64,000 nucleotides of DNA from Oscillospiraceae bacterium (lineage in GTDB: Bacteria; Bacillota; Clostridia; Oscillospirales; Oscillospiraceae), in contig CAJTGJ010000020.1 in the NCBI GenBank assembly GCA_910575695.1, positions 20,798 to 84,797 of the forward strand, given 5' to 3'. The translations under genes and the position numbers were made by a program. The notes under the pieces were generated by a model that saw only the letters and a program-made list of their open reading frames with translations, ran no database searches and had not been told where the DNA came from. Below are positions 42,019-50,078 of this stretch, in pieces; the first letter of the stretch is position 1; each line of letters starts with the position of its first letter.

Positions 42019-42237
42019 ATGTTTCTGGACAAGATCGCACTGGCCATATCCATCATCGGCGGGCTGAACTGGGGTCTCATCGGACTGTTCAACTTCGACC
42101 TGGTGGCCTTTATCGGCGGCGGCTCCGGCACCTGGTTTTCCCGCATCATCTATGTGATTGTGGGTCTGGCCGCTCTATGGTGCCTCAATCTTCTGTTCCG
42201 TCCCGTCCAGGGGCGGACACGCCACAGCCCTGCGTAA
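42019..42237 (+). CDS. DUF378 family membrane protein
   Basis: A 72-residue protein with two hydrophobic helices. The motif GGLNWGLIGLFNFDLVAFI (about 14-32) and IIYVIVGLAALWCL match DUF378 (YuzA-like). Function is unknown. ATG 42019 follows GGAGG by about 9 bases. Confidence 0.85.
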   Translation: MFLDKIALAISIIGGLNWGLIGLFNFDLVAFIGGGSGTWFSRIIYVIVGLAALWCLNLLFRPVQGRTRHSPA

Positions 42238-42240
42238 CGA

Positions 42241-42273
42241 AAATTCCCGGCGCAAACGCGCCGGGAATTTTTT
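42241..42273. terminator. Bidirectional terminator
   Basis: The stem AAATTCCCGGCGC pairs with GCGCCGGGAATTT (42241-42270), followed by TTTA. It sits between the convergent DUF378 and phosphodiesterase genes. Confidence 0.88.
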
Positions 42274-42730
42274 ATCGCAGCTCCGTCCGGAACTCGCCGT
42301 TATTCACCACGACCACCCCGTAGCCCGGGCGGTTGTGGACCCCGCCCGCAGTCCCCGGATTGAACAGCCACACGCCCCGCTCCAGCATATTCAGCGCCTC
42401 GTGAGTGTGTCCGAAGCACACCACGTCGACGCCCTTCTGCCTGCCAGCGTCGACCAGGCGGTCCGTCCCGCTCTTGGCGTGATGGCGGTGCCCGTGGGTC
42501 AGCAGGAAGCGCACGCCCCCCGCCTCCACCACCAGCTCCGTCGGGCCGGCGCAGAAATCGCAGTTGCCCACCACCAGCTCCATAGGGATATCCGGATAGG
42601 CATCGGACAGGGACTGTCCGTCCCGGTAGTTGTCGCCCAGGAAAAATACCCGCTGAGGGTTTTCCTGGGCGACGGCGTCCAGCATCAGGCTCAGCCGTCC
42701 GTGGGAATCAGAGAAAACTAAAATTTTCAT
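42272..42730 (-). CDS. Metallophosphoesterase, YfcE family
   Basis: A 152-residue phosphodiesterase of the MJ0936/YfcE type. All five metal motifs are present: FSDSHG (7-12), FLGDN, GNCD, LTHGH and FGHTH. These enzymes hydrolyse phosphodiester bonds using two metal ions; the natural substrate is unknown. ATG 42730 (MKILVFSDSHG) is preferred over 42742 on homology. The stop codon abuts the terminator shared with the DUF378 gene. Confidence 0.9.
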   Translation of the reverse strand: MKILVFSDSHGRLSLMLDAVAQENPQRVFFLGDNYRDGQSLSDAYPDIPMELVVGNCDFCAGPTELVVEAGGVRFLLTHGHRHHAKSGTDRLVDAGRQKGVDVVCFGHTHEALNMLERGVWLFNPGTAGGVHNRPGYGVVVVNNGEFRTELR

Positions 42731-42786
42731 ATTGGTCACCATTTTCTCCTCCGCACATATACTGAGAGTGAACGGAGGGAAGTCCT

Positions 42787-43047
42787 ATGCCGAATTTTGA
42801 TGAATTCTTGAAGGGAAAACAAGCCGCTCAGCTCATGGGCGACAAGGGGAAGCTGGAAAAGCTCCGGGACGCGCCGGAAACCCAGCAGATCTTCTCCATG
42901 CTCAGCCGGAGCACCGGCGACCTGGAGGCCGCGGCAGGCCGCGCCGCCAAGGGCGACACCGCACAGCTCACCGACGCCATCCGGAAGCTGATGCAGGACC
43001 CGGAGGGCGCCAAGCTGATTCAAAAAATGAAGGACAATTTGATGTAA
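42787..43047 (+). CDS. Small helical protein of unknown function (cluster gene 1)
   Basis: An 86-residue soluble, mostly helical protein, MPNFDEFLKGKQAAQLMG, with many Lys and Asp and ending KLIQKMKDNLM. GGAGGG lies 7 bases before ATG 42787. The following two genes are on the same strand at short distances (31 and -8 bases). I do not recognise it. The segment MQDPEGAKLIQKM resembles the KxxNPQAMAQIM part of the next protein, suggesting that the two may be related. Confidence 0.7.
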   Translation: MPNFDEFLKGKQAAQLMGDKGKLEKLRDAPETQQIFSMLSRSTGDLEAAAGRAAKGDTAQLTDAIRKLMQDPEGAKLIQKMKDNLM

Positions 43048-43078
43048 TTAAACCTGCGGCGTCAGGAAGGGGGAAGCC

Positions 43079-43585
43079 ATGAGCGAACTGGAAGAAAAAC
43101 TGGAAAACATCCTTGGCAATCCCCAGGCCATGGCGCAGATCATGTCCCTGGCCCAATCGCTGAACCTGGGCGGCTCGGGACAACCCGCCGACGGGACAGA
43201 CGCCCCGCCGCCACAGCCCCAGGAACAGCCCCCCGACGGCGCGCCCGCGCCCGCTCCGTCCGCGGCGCCCCCTCCTCCCCCGGCCTCCGCCGGAGCGGCA
43301 GAGGGAGGATTGGGCAGTTTGGGCGGACTGCTGGGAGGATTGAGCTCCCTGGACCCCAAAATGCTGTCCGCCGCCGCCGGGCTCATTGGCCAGTTCAACA
43401 GCGGCGGCGACGACCAGCGGGTGGCCCTGCTCAACGCCCTGCGCCCCTTTGTGAAGGAACAGCGGTACGCCAAGCTGGACAAGGCGATCCAGATCGCCAA
43501 GCTGTCCCGGCTCATCCGGTCGGGGCTGGAACTGTTCCGCGCCCAGAAGGAGAGCGCCCGGGAGGAGGAGGGCGGTCATGTATAA
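43079..43585 (+). CDS. Protein with Pro/Ala-rich linker (cluster gene 2)
   Basis: A 168-residue protein: a short N-terminal helix (MSELEEKLENILGNPQAMAQ), a low-complexity Pro/Ala/Gly region (about 35-75), a Gly-rich segment (GSLGGLLGGLSSLDPKMLSA) and a C-terminal charged helix (PFVKEQRYAKLDKAIQIAK). ATG 43079 follows GGAAGGGGG. The stop codon overlaps the next start by eight bases, implying coupling. Family and function are unknown. Confidence 0.7.
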   Translation: MSELEEKLENILGNPQAMAQIMSLAQSLNLGGSGQPADGTDAPPPQPQEQPPDGAPAPAPSAAPPPPPASAGAAEGGLGSLGGLLGGLSSLDPKMLSAAAGLIGQFNSGGDDQRVALLNALRPFVKEQRYAKLDKAIQIAKLSRLIRSGLELFRAQKESAREEEGGHV

Positions 43586-43967
43586 CCAATATCTGGACGG
43601 CAGCGAGTTCGTCCTGCTGGAGCCGGAGCCCCAGAACACCCCGCCCGGCCATCATCAGGGCCAGCCAAACCAGCGCCCCCAGGGCCGTCCCGGTCAGAGC
43701 CGCCCGGCGTCCCGGCCCATGGGGCAGACGAAAAACGATCTGGTGGGCGAGGTCACCAGCGGGCTGACCCAGCTGCTGGACGGGGTGCTGAAGCATTTTT
43801 CCCTGGAAAACTTCGATACCGGGGACATCCTGCTGGTGCTCATTATCCTGTTCCTCTATCTGGAGGGGGACAATCTGGAGCTGGTCATCACCCTGGGCCT
43901 GATGCTTCTGCTGGGCCTGGGCGACGACAAGCCCAAGGGGGAAGCCCAATCCAGCCAAGACACCTGA
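43578..43967 (+). CDS. Pro/Gln-rich membrane protein (cluster gene 3)
   Basis: A 129-residue protein. The N-terminal 50 residues are Pro/Gln-rich and hydrophilic, the middle NDLVGEVTSGLTQLLDGVLK is amphipathic, and the C-terminal 45 residues contain one or two hydrophobic helices (GDILLVLIILFLYLEG and LVITLGLMLLLGLG). GAGGAGGA within the preceding gene is its ribosome binding site. Its last codons form one arm of a terminator. Together with the two upstream genes it forms a three-gene operon of unknown function. Confidence 0.7.
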   Translation: MYNQYLDGSEFVLLEPEPQNTPPGHHQGQPNQRPQGRPGQSRPASRPMGQTKNDLVGEVTSGLTQLLDGVLKHFSLENFDTGDILLVLIILFLYLEGDNLELVITLGLMLLLGLGDDKPKGEAQSSQDT

Positions 43968-43991
43968 AAACCGGCGGTTTTCAGGTGTCTT
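43957..43991. terminator. Shared convergent terminator inside both coding ends
   Basis: A perfect 16-bp stem (43957-43972 with 43976-43991) with a three-base loop. It covers the last codons and stop of the plus-strand gene (TGA 43965-43967) and of the minus-strand gene (TGA 43983-43981). Confidence 0.85.
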
Positions 43992-44757
43992 GATGCTGCT
44001 CCGGCGTGTAAAGCTGGGTCCCGTCTGGGAGGGTGAAGATCCCAGTGGTCTGCTCCATAGGGCTGACCACCTCGTGGGAAAGCATGGTGTAGATCAGCTC
44101 CCCGTCCTTCTCCGCCTCCGCCGCCATGAGCAGGCCGCTGTTTTCCGAAATCCAATAGCGCTCCACATAGCCCAGGTCAGGCATCGCCGCCTCCACAAAC
44201 ACGCAGGGCAAACCGTCCCGCTCCACGTAACCCGCAGAGGTAATGCTTTCCTTGTCCAGCGCCAGCACATCCTCATAGGTGGGCAGGCGCTGGACAAGGT
44301 CGGCGGACAAGTCCTCCGCCGGACCGATGTACACCGCCGCCTCCCTGTCGTACCACAGCCAGAGCCGTCCGTCCCCCATAATGCTGTGCTCCACCCTGCC
44401 GGAGGACAGGGTCAGGTCGCACCGGGTCCAGCCCGCCTCCGACCACACCTGGGCGGAGGCCGTGCCAGCCATCTGTCCGGCGGCAAAATATTCCACCGTC
44501 ACGCTGCGGCTGTAGCTCTCATACCGGTTCAGGGAGGCAATCAGACTCTGCACCGTCTGGGTGGACACGCCCACCATCAGCCCCCCCTGCCCGCCGCTCT
44601 GCTGGGCGCTGGGGGCCTCACTGTTCAGCGCGTCCAAATCCGCCAGGTCCAGCTCGGGCACCGGGGCGAACAGGTTCATGGAAAAGCTGTACAGCACCGC
44701 CGCCAGCACCACTATGATGATCACCGCCGCCAGCGCCGTGCGCTTCCGGTCCTCCAT
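43981..44757 (-). CDS. Membrane-anchored hypothetical protein
   Basis: A 258-residue protein with one N-terminal membrane helix (about residues 8-27), then an extracytoplasmic domain with Ser/Tyr-rich strands (ASLNRYESYSRSVTVEYFAA, then DGRLWLWYDREAAVYIG). The fold could resemble outer-membrane-lipoprotein-sorting-type beta domains; I cannot confirm it. ATG 44757 was chosen, since the extension upstream reads Arg/Gly-rich noncoding sequence. It lies downstream of the wecB-type gene on the same strand and may be cotranscribed. Confidence 0.7.
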   Translation of the reverse strand: MEDRKRTALAAVIIIVVLAAVLYSFSMNLFAPVPELDLADLDALNSEAPSAQQSGGQGGLMVGVSTQTVQSLIASLNRYESYSRSVTVEYFAAGQMAGTASAQVWSEAGWTRCDLTLSSGRVEHSIMGDGRLWLWYDREAAVYIGPAEDLSADLVQRLPTYEDVLALDKESITSAGYVERDGLPCVFVEAAMPDLGYVERYWISENSGLLMAAEAEKDGELIYTMLSHEVVSPMEQTTGIFTLPDGTQLYTPEQHQDT

Positions 44758-44845
44758 ACGCTTCCCACCCCCCCAGGGCCCCCGGCCAAGCCGGGGACCT
44801 TTTCCAAATTCAACGCTCAGGCAGGCTGTCCGCCGCCTCAGCCCG

Positions 44846-45997
44846 TCAGTTCCGGAACGTCTCCGGCATCCAGTCCGTCCGTCCGAAGTGATACAAAATG
44901 CCGTCCGCGATCCGGCGGCAGGCTTTGCCGTCCCCATAGGGATTGACGGCGTGTGCCATCACCGCGTAGGCCGCGGGGGAATCAATCAGCTCACAGGCCA
45001 TGTTGAAGATCGCCGCCCCCTCGGTGCCCGCAATCCGCACCGTGCCCGCCGCCACGGCCTCGGGCCTCTCCGTCTCCCGGCGCAGGACAAGCACCGGCTT
45101 TCCAAGGGCGGGAGCCTCCTCCTGCAAGCCGCCGGAATCGGTCATCACCATGTAGCTGCGGGCCATCAGGTTGTGCATCTCGTCGGCGGTCAGGGGCTCC
45201 ACCAGATGGACGTTTTCCAGACCGTCCAAGTGGCTGTGGGCCGCCTCCTGCACCACCGGGGACAGGTGCACCGGATAGACCAGCTCCACCTGGTCCTCGT
45301 AGGCGATGGCCAGCTTCCGCAGGGCGGTCATGATCTCCTCCATGGGCCTGCCGTAGTTCTCCCGGCGGTGGCAGGTGACTACGATCACCTTTTTCCCCTT
45401 GTAATCCAGCCTGTTCAGCACCTCGGTGGTGAATTGGAAGTCGTCCCGCACCGTGGTGCCTAGGGCGTCGATGACGGTGTTCCCGGTGACGTACACCCCC
45501 CGCACGATGCCCTCCCGGGCCAGGTTGCGGCGGTTGGTCTCCGTGGGGCAGAAATGCAGGTCCGCCAGCCGCCCCACCATGGAGCGGTTCATCTCCTCCG
45601 GGTAGGGGGAGTACTTATCCCCAGTGCGCAGTCCGGCCTCCACGTGGCCCACCGAGATCTGATGGTAATACGCCGCCAGCGCCCCAGCAAAGGTGGTGGA
45701 CGTGTCCCCGTGGACCAGCACCAGGTCCGGCCGCACCTGCTCAAACACGTCCTCCATCCCCAGCAGGCATTTGCAGGTGATGGTGGACAGGCTCTGCCGC
45801 TCCTCCATGATGTCCAGGTCAAATTCCGGGGTGATGTGGAAAATATCCAGCACAGCGTCCAGCATCTGCCGGTGCTGGGCGGTGACACAGCAGAAGCTGT
45901 CAAATTCAGGACGGTTTTCCAGCTCCTTCACCAGCGGGGCCATTTTAATGGCCTCGGGGCGGGTGCCGAAAATCGTCATTACCTTCAGTTTATCCAT
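44846..45997 (-). CDS. wecB: UDP-N-acetylglucosamine 2-epimerase (non-hydrolysing)
   Basis: A 383-residue enzyme interconverting UDP-GlcNAc and UDP-ManNAc, a precursor for wall teichoic or other surface polymers. Motifs are FGTRPEAIKMAPLV (residues 10-23), VHGDTSTTFAG, GHVEAGLRTG, YPEEMNR, TCHRRENYG and TDSGGLQEEAP. It overlaps the tagO-like gene by eight bases, so it is translated in the same operon. Together these suggest synthesis of a ManNAc-containing linkage unit. Confidence 0.95.
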   Translation of the reverse strand: MDKLKVMTIFGTRPEAIKMAPLVKELENRPEFDSFCCVTAQHRQMLDAVLDIFHITPEFDLDIMEERQSLSTITCKCLLGMEDVFEQVRPDLVLVHGDTSTTFAGALAAYYHQISVGHVEAGLRTGDKYSPYPEEMNRSMVGRLADLHFCPTETNRRNLAREGIVRGVYVTGNTVIDALGTTVRDDFQFTTEVLNRLDYKGKKVIVVTCHRRENYGRPMEEIMTALRKLAIAYEDQVELVYPVHLSPVVQEAAHSHLDGLENVHLVEPLTADEMHNLMARSYMVMTDSGGLQEEAPALGKPVLVLRRETERPEAVAAGTVRIAGTEGAAIFNMACELIDSPAAYAVMAHAVNPYGDGKACRRIADGILYHFGRTDWMPETFRN

Positions 45998-47096
45998 CTT
46001 TGTCCTCTCCCTTCTCGTTTGGATCGTCCTTCCCCTCGCTGGAGGGCCCTACTAAAAAGATACGCCAGGCCAGGGCAACTGTTACACCCATGGCCAGCAG
46101 GAACAGCATCGCCTTCACCGCGTCGCTGACGGCCAGCACCACGGCGGACAGGCCCAGAATGGCGGAGATCACGTACAGCACCCCCACCGCCTGCTTCTGG
46201 GAAAAGCCCATGTCGATGAGCCGATGGTGGACGTGGCCCCGGTCGGGCTGCATGGGGCTTTGCCCGTGGGACACCCGGCGCACCACGGCGAAGCACACGT
46301 CGAAGATGGGCAGGCCCAGCACCAGGAAGGGCACCACAAAGGAGATGAAAGCGTACTGCTTGAACATCCCGTTCACCGACACCGTCGCCATGACGAAGCC
46401 CAGGAAGGTGGAGCCGGTGTCCCCCATGAAAATTTTGGCTGGGTTGAAGTTGTAGGGCAGGAAGCCGATGCACGCCCCCACCAGCGCCGCCATCATCACC
46501 GCCACATCCAGCTCGCTGAACTGCAGGGCGATCATCAGCATGGTGGCCGAGCTGATGGTGGAAACGCCGCAGGCCAGCCCGTCCAGCCCGTCGATCAGAT
46601 TGACCGCGTTGGTGATGGCCACGATCCAGATGACCGTGACGGGATAGGCCAGCCAGCCCAGCTGCCACACCGGGTCGGAGCTGAAAATATTCGGGTTGGA
46701 CAGCACGTCAATGCGGTTGCCCGCCATTACGGCAATCACGGCCGCGATGATCTGCACCAGGAATTTTGGCTTGGCGGGCAGGGCGTACTTGTCGTCCAGC
46801 ACACCAAGGATCACAATAATCACCGCCCCCGCCAGCATCCCGATTTTGGGGGCGTCTAAGTTCATAAACAGGAACATGGACGCCATAAAGCCGATGAAAA
46901 TCGCAAGGCCGCCCATGCGGGGGATGGGATGGTCGTGCATCCGGCGGTTGTCCTTGGGCACGTCCACCGCCCCATATTTTACAGCCAGCACCTTCACCAG
47001 GGGCGTCGCCACGCAGGAGACGATCGCCGCCGACAGCAGGGCCAGCAGGAGATACCAGATGTCCTCCGATGCAAAAATTTTCGTTAAATCATTCAA
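45990..47096 (-). CDS. Undecaprenyl-phosphate N-acetylglucosaminyl-1-phosphate transferase, TagO/WecA type
   Basis: A 368-residue polytopic membrane enzyme with about ten helices. It has the conserved cytoplasmic motifs RRMHDHPIPRMGGLAIF, GVLDDKYALP (the DDxxD-type pair), NAVNLIDGLDGLACG, FMGDTGSTFLG, and HVHHRLIDMGFSQ. It joins sugar phosphate to undecaprenyl phosphate, the first membrane step of wall polymer synthesis. Compared with MraY it lacks the MurNAc-type loop, so the GlcNAc-transferring branch is preferred. Overlaps the wecB-type gene. Confidence 0.9.
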   Translation of the reverse strand: MNDLTKIFASEDIWYLLLALLSAAIVSCVATPLVKVLAVKYGAVDVPKDNRRMHDHPIPRMGGLAIFIGFMASMFLFMNLDAPKIGMLAGAVIIVILGVLDDKYALPAKPKFLVQIIAAVIAVMAGNRIDVLSNPNIFSSDPVWQLGWLAYPVTVIWIVAITNAVNLIDGLDGLACGVSTISSATMLMIALQFSELDVAVMMAALVGACIGFLPYNFNPAKIFMGDTGSTFLGFVMATVSVNGMFKQYAFISFVVPFLVLGLPIFDVCFAVVRRVSHGQSPMQPDRGHVHHRLIDMGFSQKQAVGVLYVISAILGLSAVVLAVSDAVKAMLFLLAMGVTVALAWRIFLVGPSSEGKDDPNEKGEDKDG

Positions 47097-47137
47097 ATAA
47101 CGTCCGCTCCTTTACCCAGCGTCTTTCTCTTTCCCGC

Positions 47138-48148
47138 TCAACGGGGTAAAAAGCCCACCTTTTTATAGACCTTGCGCAGGGTTTTGCTGGCGATGTACTC
47201 CGCCTTCTCCGCCCCGGCGCGGTAGACGCCCTCAAGGTACGCCTTGTCCGCCATGATGCGCTTGGCCTCCTCCTGGATGGGCCGAAGCATCTCCACCACG
47301 GCCTCGCCCACGGCGGGCTTGAACTTGCCATAGCCCTGGCCGTCGAACTCCTTTTCAATCTCGTCAAAGCTCTTGCCGGTAGCGGAGGAATAGATCGTCA
47401 TCAGGTTGGCTACCCCCGGCTTGTTCTCCTTATCGTAGCGGACACAGCGCTCCGTATCGCTGTCGGTGATGGCCCGCTTGAACTGCTTCATGATCACGCT
47501 GGGGTCATCCATCAGGGTCACGCGGCCCGTGTCCCCGTTGTCGCTCTTGCTCATCTTGGCGGCGGGATTGGTCAGGCTCATGATCCGGGCCCCTACCTTG
47601 GGAATATAGGGCTCCGGCATCCTGAACACCTCGCCGTATACGCCGTTGAACCGCTGCACGATGTTCCGGGCCAGCTCCACATGCTGCTTCTGATCCTCGC
47701 CCACGGGGACAAAATCCGGCTGGTAGAGCAGAATGTCGGCGGCCATGAGGCTGGGGTAGGTAAAGAGGCCGCCGTTGATGTTGTCGGCGTTCTTGGCGGA
47801 CTTGTCCTTGAACTGGGTCATGCGGGACAGCTCGCCGAACATGGCGTAGCAGTTCAGCACCCACCCCAGCTCCGCGTGCTGGTGGACGTGGGATTGGATA
47901 AACAGAGTGCATTTCTCCGGATCCAGGCCGCAGGCAATGTATTGGGCCAGCTGCTCCAGGGTGCGCCGGCGCAGGTCGGCGGGATTCTGCCGCACGGTGA
48001 TGGCGTGCAGATCCGCCATAAAATAGTAGCAGTCATACTCCTCGATCATTTCGGGCCAGTGGTGCAGAGGGCCCAGATAGGAGCCCAGTGTCAGATCCCC
48101 GCTGGGCTTGATGCCGGAGAGCATCACTTTTTTTCTCTCATTTTCCAT
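47138..48148 (-). CDS. trpS: Tryptophanyl-tRNA synthetase
   Basis: A 336-residue class I synthetase. The HIGH-type motif is in GIKPSGDLTLGSYLGPL (about residues 12-27), DLHAITV and the ADILLYQPDFVPVGEDQKQH tryptophan/ATP pocket follow, and the KMSKS motif is in AAKMSKSDNGDTG near residue 190. ATG 48148 is preferred to 48172, because the longer start lies inside the rsfS end and homologues begin here. No T-box is visible, so it is probably read with the upstream genes. Confidence 0.95.
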   Translation of the reverse strand: MENERKKVMLSGIKPSGDLTLGSYLGPLHHWPEMIEEYDCYYFMADLHAITVRQNPADLRRRTLEQLAQYIACGLDPEKCTLFIQSHVHQHAELGWVLNCYAMFGELSRMTQFKDKSAKNADNINGGLFTYPSLMAADILLYQPDFVPVGEDQKQHVELARNIVQRFNGVYGEVFRMPEPYIPKVGARIMSLTNPAAKMSKSDNGDTGRVTLMDDPSVIMKQFKRAITDSDTERCVRYDKENKPGVANLMTIYSSATGKSFDEIEKEFDGQGYGKFKPAVGEAVVEMLRPIQEEAKRIMADKAYLEGVYRAGAEKAEYIASKTLRKVYKKVGFLPR

Positions 48149-48161
48149 CGTTGTCACAACC

Positions 48162-48530
48162 TTACTCGGCATCTGCCGCGAGATATTCGGAAATATCCAC
48201 CGGGTCCGCGTCCGACCACAGCCGCTCCAGGTCGTAGAACTCCCGGCCCTCCTCGGTGAAAATGTGGATCACTACAGCGGAGTAGTCCAGCAGGGTCCAC
48301 TGGCCCCCCCGGTGGCCCTCGATGTGGTGGGGCTCCTCCCCGGCCTTGGACAGGGCTTCCTCCACCGCCTCCGCCAGGGCCCGCACCTGGGTGTTGGAGG
48401 CGCCGTTGCAGATGATGAAATACTCAGCCAGGGTGGTCTGGTCGGCGGTGTACAGCACCTTCAGGTCCTTCCCTTTTTTATCGTCCAGCGCCTTCACGGC
48501 CACTGCGATCATTTCCTTTGCGTTCAGCAT
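48162..48530 (-). CDS. rsfS: Ribosomal silencing factor
   Basis: A 122-residue RsfS/Iojap protein that binds ribosomal protein L14 and blocks subunit joining in starvation. Core motifs are YFIICNGASNTQVRALAEAV, HHIEGHRGGQWTLLDYSAVV and VHIF(TEEGREFYDLERLW)-type. Within the housekeeping operon it sits 14 bases before trpS and 25 after the LCP gene. Length is normal. Confidence 0.95.
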   Translation of the reverse strand: MLNAKEMIAVAVKALDDKKGKDLKVLYTADQTTLAEYFIICNGASNTQVRALAEAVEEALSKAGEEPHHIEGHRGGQWTLLDYSAVVIHIFTEEGREFYDLERLWSDADPVDISEYLAADAE

Positions 48531-48554
48531 ATGATTCTCTCCTTTTATCGGTAA

Positions 48555-50075
48555 TCAGGTTCCGTCTGTGTTGTTGCCCGGGTCCTCCCCGCCCCCCTGG
48601 GGCGGCGCGGAGGGCTCTATTACCGGCGCGTCTGTGGGCAGGGGCTCCACCACTGGAGGCTCCGTCTCCACCGGGCCGCTGGGCTGGGCCGGCGGCTCCG
48701 TCTCTACAGGATCGCTGGCCTGGGGCGGCAGAGTCTGGACAGGGTCGCTGGCCCGGGGCGGCGGAGTTTGGACGGGGTCGCTGGCCCGGGGCGGCGGGCT
48801 TTGGGCTGGCGCGGTGGGCCGGGGGGCTTGGCTGGGGGTTCCCCCCGGGGCTCCGGAGTTCCCAGACACCGGACGGGTGCCCCCGCTGGAGCCTGCCAGC
48901 ACTCCGGTGCTGGAGGACAGGGAATTTCCGTCCTCGCTCACCCGGATCAGGTCCAGCTGCCGGATGGTGACCTCCTCCACAAAGGGGTTGAGCTTTTCGT
49001 TGATGAGCTTCAGCAGCTCCTCCTGGTCGGGGTACACCCTGTATTTATACACGCCCTTGTATACGCCGATGCTGGGCATGGTCAGGAACTCCACATCGTC
49101 CACGCTCAGCCCGCCGAAAATGGCCTGAGAGCCAAACCAAAACAGGTTTTCCACCGACAGGTCGCTGTCCACCCTTCGGCCAAACAGTTCGGCCAGCTGG
49201 GTGATTTTGGTGACGTTCTGGATTTGCAGGGTCTGCTTCAGCACCGCTTTGAGGAAGCCGTGTTGGATATTCAGCCGCTCCAGGTCGCTGAGCGCCGAGC
49301 CGTCGTTGCTGTGGCGGAAGCGGACGACCTGCATGGCGTCATCCCCGTTCAGCTTGCGGTAGCCCATCTCCTGGTGGATATGCAGGTTCTGGATCGGGTC
49401 ATCGTAGTGCATATCCCGTGGGACGTCGAACCAGACGCCGCCGATGGCCTCCACCATCTCCCCCACCAGCTCCCAGTCCACCTTGACATAGTAATCAGGG
49501 GTGAAGCCCACCAGCTCGGAAACCTCGCTTTTCAGCGCCTCGGTCCCCTCCTTGCTGTCCTTGTAGGCATTGTATACCGCATTCAGCTGCTTATTGGAGC
49601 GGCGCACATTAATCAAAGTGTCCCGGGGCAGGGACATGACGGAGGCCCTCTGATTAGTCACATCATAGGTCACCAGCATCATGGTGTCCGTACTTCTGGA
49701 CACCACATCCTCACCGAACACCAGGATGGTGTAGATGTCCTTGCTCCTGCGGTCGCCGCCCACCTTGGGCTGGATGGCGTCGATGTCCGGCGGCGCCTCG
49801 GCGCTCTCCCCCGGCACAGGGCTCACCGACGGGTCGCCGCCCAGCTGGGTGGGCCCGGGCGGCAGGCTGGGCTTTTTGAACCAACGGTTGTACAATAGCA
49901 CCCCCGATGCCGCGATGACCATAATCACAGCCGCGATAATCATGATAATCATGATGCGCAGCTCTTTCTTTGCCCTGGCCTCCTCCGGCGTCAGCGGGAG
50001 GTCAGCTTTGCCCGCCGCCTGCTCCAGCCGTTTCCCCGGCTTGGACTGCTCTGGCTTATTGGCGTTCTCGCTCAT
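48555..50075 (-). CDS. LCP family cell wall polymer ligase with repeat tail
   Basis: A 506-residue membrane protein: an N-terminal cytoplasmic segment, one membrane helix (about 41-62), then an LCP (LytR-CpsA-Psr) domain with DTMMLVTYDV, SLPRDTLINV and VRFRHS motifs, including the conserved Arg/Asp residues that bind polyprenyl pyrophosphate. These proteins attach teichoic acids or capsules to peptidoglycan. The C-terminal 100 residues are a Pro/Thr/Glu-rich tail with an 11-residue repeat, RASDPVQTPPP, encoded by near-identical tandem DNA (about 48706-48797). It is downstream of nadD-yqeK, with no gap of note. Confidence 0.9.
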   Translation of the reverse strand: MSENANKPEQSKPGKRLEQAAGKADLPLTPEEARAKKELRIMIIMIIAAVIMVIAASGVLLYNRWFKKPSLPPGPTQLGGDPSVSPVPGESAEAPPDIDAIQPKVGGDRRSKDIYTILVFGEDVVSRSTDTMMLVTYDVTNQRASVMSLPRDTLINVRRSNKQLNAVYNAYKDSKEGTEALKSEVSELVGFTPDYYVKVDWELVGEMVEAIGGVWFDVPRDMHYDDPIQNLHIHQEMGYRKLNGDDAMQVVRFRHSNDGSALSDLERLNIQHGFLKAVLKQTLQIQNVTKITQLAELFGRRVDSDLSVENLFWFGSQAIFGGLSVDDVEFLTMPSIGVYKGVYKYRVYPDQEELLKLINEKLNPFVEEVTIRQLDLIRVSEDGNSLSSSTGVLAGSSGGTRPVSGNSGAPGGTPSQAPRPTAPAQSPPPRASDPVQTPPPRASDPVQTLPPQASDPVETEPPAQPSGPVETEPPVVEPLPTDAPVIEPSAPPQGGGEDPGNNTDGT

Positions 50076-50078
50076 ACG

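Noticed and set aside
47138..48172. T-box for trpS
   Set aside because: Immediate upstream sequence is rsfS coding DNA and there is no GGTGGNACC sequence.
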